Source of the DNA: Hofstenia miamia
Taxonomy: Eukaryota; Xenacoelomorpha; Acoela
Assembly (NCBI GenBank): GCA_004352715.1
Contig: SCFE01000062.1
Location: 1,034,525 to 1,098,524, forward strand
Length of the DNA stretch: 64,000 bases
Direction of reading: 5' to 3'
The position numbers and the translations under genes are program-made. Under the pieces are notes generated by a model that worked only from the letters and a program-made list of their open reading frames with translations, was not told where the DNA came from and did no database searches. Each line of letters begins with the position of its first letter. Position 1 is the first letter of the stretch. Of the stretch, positions 60,197 to 64,000 are shown in pieces.

Positions 60197-61181
60197 TTAT
60201 GTTGACTGTCTTCTTATGACATCGTTTAATGTAATAAAGAATCAGGAATGGATGAAACCCATAGTAAATGGCCAATACCTCGTATTCTAGCAATTTAAAT
60301 GTAATAAAGTCCATGCAGGCATTTGGAAAAATACTATAAATTTCTCCAACTTTTGATAGGTGGTACAATGCTGCAAAATGACCAATAAGAAACGTGCACA
60401 GAATTATATCCCCGAAAAATAAAGACGCCACTTTGTAAATTTCACTGAACTTACAATCAAACTCAACTCTAGGTAAGCCAGTTATAATGCACGTGTCTAA
60501 ATGATGTCTTAGGGAGATCTTCAAAAAGAGAAGATGTAAAACTACTATTTGTAGAATAACGGTGAACATAAAACTGAAAAATACAACGGCACACGCAACC
60601 AATAGGTAACTGCTAACGTCAAATCGATTTATTGCATAGGTCAGTGTGATTGAAGCAACAATTGCTACAATATATGAGATAATCCTTGTACTAAAGACAC
60701 TGAACTTTGAAAAATTCACCTTGGTGTTTGTGCTCGCAGCTAAGAGGTATCGGTCAATTGTGCAAAGAGTAGTTTTCAATGTGGTTTGCAGAGGATAATA
60801 TACGTTGAGTACGAAAAGAATGTCTTCCAGTATGATGGATACAGTGAGACTCTCTGAAGTTACAAAATTGCGATGATAATATAGGTAGATTCTCAAGGGG
60901 GCCGCAACACAATTAAAACTGAGTTCGTGCATTGTGTTGAAACCAATATGCATTTGGAAAATTATTGCAAACTTATACAAATCGAAAAAATCAGTGATGA
61001 AGAGGCGAACAATGAACTTCAGCAAAATTATATTCCCTGTTATCCCAAGAAGTGCAAGTGAAGCGTCAGCCAATGACAAGAAGCAACCAGCATTTCTTCG
61101 ACATTCATTACTAGCAAACTTCTCTTCATTTAACAAATCATAAAAGTCTGAATAATTGCCAGTGAAATAATCGTAGTTCAT
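60192..61181 (-). CDS. Divergent rhodopsin-like 7TM receptor, single exon
   Basis: Seen: 329 residues from ATG at 61181 to TAA at 60192. An in-frame stop at 61200-61202 upstream supports this start. The acidic, Tyr/Asn-rich N-terminus has a possible N-glycosylation site (NYS). Seven hydrophobic segments follow: TM1 includes LGITGNIILL (the G-N pair of class A TM1); TM3 ends with LCTIDRYLLA (DRY motif); TM7 ends FHPFLILYY in place of NPxxY. Many class A anchors are missing: no Cys at the top of TM3 (Glu there), no Asp in TM2, no Trp in TM4, no CWxP in TM6. The C-tail is very short and basic. Known: DRY governs G-protein coupling. Inferred: a plasma-membrane receptor of a lineage-specific, perhaps chemosensory, group; ligand unknown. 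AATAAA overlaps the stop codon (60191-60196). Confidence 0.82.
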   Translation of the reverse strand: MNYDYFTGNYSDFYDLLNEEKFASNECRRNAGCFLSLADASLALLGITGNIILLKFIVRLFITDFFDLYKFAIIFQMHIGFNTMHELSFNCVAAPLRIYLYYHRNFVTSESLTVSIILEDILFVLNVYYPLQTTLKTTLCTIDRYLLAASTNTKVNFSKFSVFSTRIISYIVAIVASITLTYAINRFDVSSYLLVACAVVFFSFMFTVILQIVVLHLLFLKISLRHHLDTCIITGLPRVEFDCKFSEIYKVASLFFGDIILCTFLIGHFAALYHLSKVGEIYSIFPNACMDFITFKLLEYEVLAIYYGFHPFLILYYIKRCHKKTVNIK

Positions 61182-61316
61182 AGATCTCAAAAAATATTGT
61201 CAAAATTTCCGGGAATTAAAGTTTGTGCTATATAAATAGCCTTATTGAAAACGACACAAGTAAGAAATAACATAATACAGCAAGTGACATATTTACGTTG
61301 GGAGACGCTTCGATTA

Positions 61317-61350
61317 GGGGGCATGAGCTTGTGCCCCTGGCTACACACTG
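61317..61350. mobile_element. hAT-like end relic upstream of the receptor
   Basis: The complement begins cagtgtgtagccaggggcac, close to the agtggcgtagccag end of the element at 30531. Just inside, gggggca and tgcccc (61317-61323 and 61332-61337) form a small hairpin. No partner end or target duplication was found. It lies about 140 bp upstream of the receptor ATG. Confidence 0.45.
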
Positions 61351-63690
61351 ATTGCAGGCCTTTTGATAAAATTAGACTCACATTTAAAGTAATAGTTTGT
61401 TTTTGCAGAAAACGTTTTAAGTATTAGAACCTATTACAATAACAAAACATAAAACATTAAAAAGAAATGAAAGTCTTTCTTATGATTATAATATGATTAA
61501 TATAATACTATAGGTCTAATACTAGTTGTAACCCACCTGCATGTAGTTGAAACCCACTTAGATATTGAAAAATAATCCGAAATAACTACACCATTCTCCA
61601 TGTATATATCACTATACAGGTACATCATCTATACTATTGAGTACAAACTTATATTGTGAGTACATATCTAGTAACCTTAGGTTTACTGCAAATTTAAATG
61701 CTGGTGCATACTTAAAAATAGCAGTAACAATCGCATTTGATATAGCTTTGGAACCCACTGCAGATGCGCACACGGGATTTGCTAATGGGGGCATCTCAAT
61801 TATTTTCAACTTGAATGACAAAAGCGAGGCGAAGCCCGGCCAAATGTTACAAATATTGAAAAAATACACCCTGAAAATCCATTTCACCACCTTAGTTTTT
61901 AATATTTTCAAAAAATTTTCACATTATTTTTTATTTATATTTTTGTAATTTGAATTTTAACCTGGTTTTTGGTGTAGCTCAATTTTTAGAACTTATACAT
62001 ATGCATATAAATTTATTGTTGTACATTGTGAAAATCAAAATTTGTATAGCACAAACACAAATAAAGCTATTAAGAGATTTGATCAATCAAAAGCAACTTT
62101 GAAAACCTGACGGGGTACATTTCACTAAGTCCCATTTTGGGTATGACACTGGCCCAGTGATTTTAGAACTTCAACATTATAACCAATTATCAAATAAAAC
62201 AGATAAAAATCATATTTGAGTTGAAAACATTAATAAGTAACAAGAAATAAAAAAAACGTTGACTACAGAATAACTTAATTCATTTATTTGCATGCATAAA
62301 AATCAACAAAATGAACCTATCTCATTGAATACCTATACCATCTATCATATCAGCAGTTTATGTTATTCGTATTATTGAAAACAGAATTATGCTTGTTCAA
62401 TGTCAAAGAGAGCAATTAAGCACTATCCGAAAATTATATTTTCAAAAAATTACTCAGAATGCAAAAAGTTATCAGGATAAATCTAAAAAATTAAAGGCTT
62501 CTTTGGTACACACTTCTGCTGAAAATGTTATGGCAATCTCTTAATAACGTTTTCACTAAAGTTGCTAACAATCACAGAAAACCCTCAAAGCTGAAATAAG
62601 TATAACTGCTTTGATAGAAGTACCACAACTTTTTCAATTGGAAAAAACTTTTGATAAAATGCTAAACGTTAAATAATCATTGCAATTAAAATTTGGGAGA
62701 AAAAACGTGAGCTAGAATACTATAAAATAATACTAAAATTATGTTTTAGTTCGCAATCATTTTAGTAAAGAAACACTCATTACACTATTTAAAAGTTATA
62801 TTCCCTCAAAAATAAAGTTAACCATTATGGAGGAGACATCAAACAATTGTTTAAACGTTAACATGGATGTCAAATTGCGCATGATGACATCTTTGATCTT
62901 ATTACTAAACAGGCCTAAAGCAGTTAGATAAAGTGAACTATTGAACCAGTGACAAACAAAGTGTTGGAGGGCATCAAAGCCTAATTTAAGTTAAGTCTTA
63001 AAATGAACTGAAAGGAATCCATGCGTTTCGAGTAAAGTTGTTCCCAACAAAGATGAGGAGATGAAAAGTGATTGGAGATTATGATGTTATCACATATTAC
63101 AAAATTTAATATATTTTTTAATAAAAGACATTTAAAATAATTGCCAAGCTAGAGGGCAAATAAAGGTGTCATCGAAATAAAAGCTTTTAATAATTGAAAC
63201 GTTTATAAGAAATAATTAACAATAAATCAGACGTAATAAACCTAATTTGAAAGCATGTAGACAAATATTGTAGACAAGGTGTTAATAAAAATTAATATTA
63301 ATTATTTCTGTGTTTTATTAACCATCTGTTGCATTGCTTGCAGAATAGAGATAGCGGTGATTAATAGTTGCTAAAAAGATAAATCTAATTACATTAAAGA
63401 TAGGTAATGTAGCTCGGAGCAATTTACGATAGTATATTGGCACAATTCATCAACATCCACAAATGGATACCCATCAATGAGAAATGATTTGGGGATCATT
63501 TGAATAAAAACTTCCATTGCAATTAAAAAGAGACTAGGCAAGTTTAAAGCTGAAAAGTCATGCTTGATCCAAAGCTTGTTGTAAGTCAGATGCGTTTATT
63601 AATACAACATTCGAGCTAAACATTCTTCACATTTTTTAATGAAATTCCTAAGACCTAATACAACCATATTAATCTATTTCCAATTTTCAG
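61351..63690. other. AT-rich DNA, nothing certain
   Basis: A block at about 61640-61860 is GC-richer and open on both strands, possibly a transposon fragment, but has no recognisable motif. A short imperfect direct repeat (tagttg(t/a)aaccca) lies at about 61526-61556. Confidence 0.4.
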
Positions 63691-63883
63691 ATAGTATTAT
63701 GAACATTGGAGATGTCCACGATAATAGTCCAAGTAAAAGAGATGAAATTTGGAATGAATTCGATGTAGCTATGAGTATTGAGCTGAAGTTTATCGAGTTA
63801 AAAAAACACTTCTGCAAGGGCACGATTCGAGCAAAGCCGTGTACAAGTTTTTATACTTCACGAACATTCACTCAATGCTGCAG
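63691..63883 (+). CDS. Candidate internal exon of an unidentified plus-strand gene
   Basis: A 193-bp block is bounded by a good acceptor (ctatttccaattttcag ending at 63690) and donor (CAG|gtagat at 63884). It is open in one frame throughout and GC-richer than its flanks. The peptide includes MNIGDVHDNSPSKRDEIWNE, then ELKFIELKKHFCKGTIR, then a Cys/Ser/Thr-rich end (CTSFYTSR..TQCC). A Met lies three codons in, so this could also be a first coding exon. I do not recognise the family. The gene would continue to the right, beyond the window. Confidence 0.4.
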
Positions 63884-63969
63884 GTAGATTTATAAATTTA
63901 ATGACCCTTAACCAAAACATTTTAATTTAAAAAAGTATGAATACAAATTATATAAAAGATTATTGTACA

Positions 63970-63971
<2 letters not shown>

Positions 63972-64000
<29 letters not shown>
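63972..64000. repeat. (TA)n microsatellite at the window edge
   Basis: A TA tract continuing to the last base. Confidence 0.9.

Noticed and set aside
61227-61240. TATATAAATAG as a TATA box for the receptor gene.
   Set aside because: Such strings are frequent by chance in DNA this AT-rich.
61612-61948. Frames open on both strands over about 300 bp.
   Set aside because: Neither translation shows a known motif, splice context or start signal; both cannot be real and I cannot choose.

Overview
This window looks like AT-rich, gene-poor nuclear DNA of an invertebrate metazoan. The evidence is split genes with GT/AG introns, an animal-type RING+PDZ ubiquitin ligase, a 7TM receptor, many (TA)n microsatellites, and relics of cut-and-paste DNA transposons (Tc1, mariner, hAT) plus one LINE tail. 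I cannot place the phylum from sequence alone. Most of the 64 kb is intron or intergenic DNA with no recognisable coding signal.

Layout. (1) About 1.2-8.9 kb, minus strand: four exons of a PDZRN3/4-type E3 ubiquitin ligase (RING, TRAF-like zinc fingers, coiled coil, PDZ1, STQTD motif). Its 3' part probably runs off the left edge. One intron carries a GC-rich hAT-type MITE with a perfect 8-bp target duplication. (2) 9-27 kb: no gene recognised; microsatellites, short inverted repeats, and a duplicated block across a 10-N gap that looks like two haplotypes. (3) 27.07-27.99 kb: an internally deleted mariner with near-perfect ends, whose third catalytic Asp is now Asn. (4) 30.5-32.4 kb: a hAT-like non-autonomous element with an 8-bp target duplication. 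It contains a 146-bp block repeated identically across a 20-N gap. (5) 38.7-40.7 kb: a hAT transposase C-terminus, then a decayed Tc1-like element nested inside another inverted-repeat element. (6) 44.1-46.1 kb: a LINE 3' end followed at once by a second Tc1-like element. (7) 47.5-49.5 kb: a large imperfect palindrome whose arms each hold an internal direct repeat. (8) 50.1-50.7 kb: a decayed, unrecognised coding-like stretch. (9) 53.85-55.24 kb: a second hAT-like element. (10) 60.2-61.2 kb: an intact single-exon gene for a very divergent rhodopsin-like receptor, with a hAT end relic just upstream. (11) 63.7 kb: one candidate internal exon of an unidentified plus-strand gene.

The two confident host genes have no evident functional link. 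The transposons are relics: every transposase copy is frameshifted, truncated or lacks a catalytic residue, although several still have well-matched ends. I see no operon, CRISPR array, tRNA or rRNA, and nothing I would call a new molecular system. The least explained structures are the 47.5-49.5 kb palindrome, the 50.1-50.7 kb coding-like stretch, the divergent receptor and the 63.7 kb exon.
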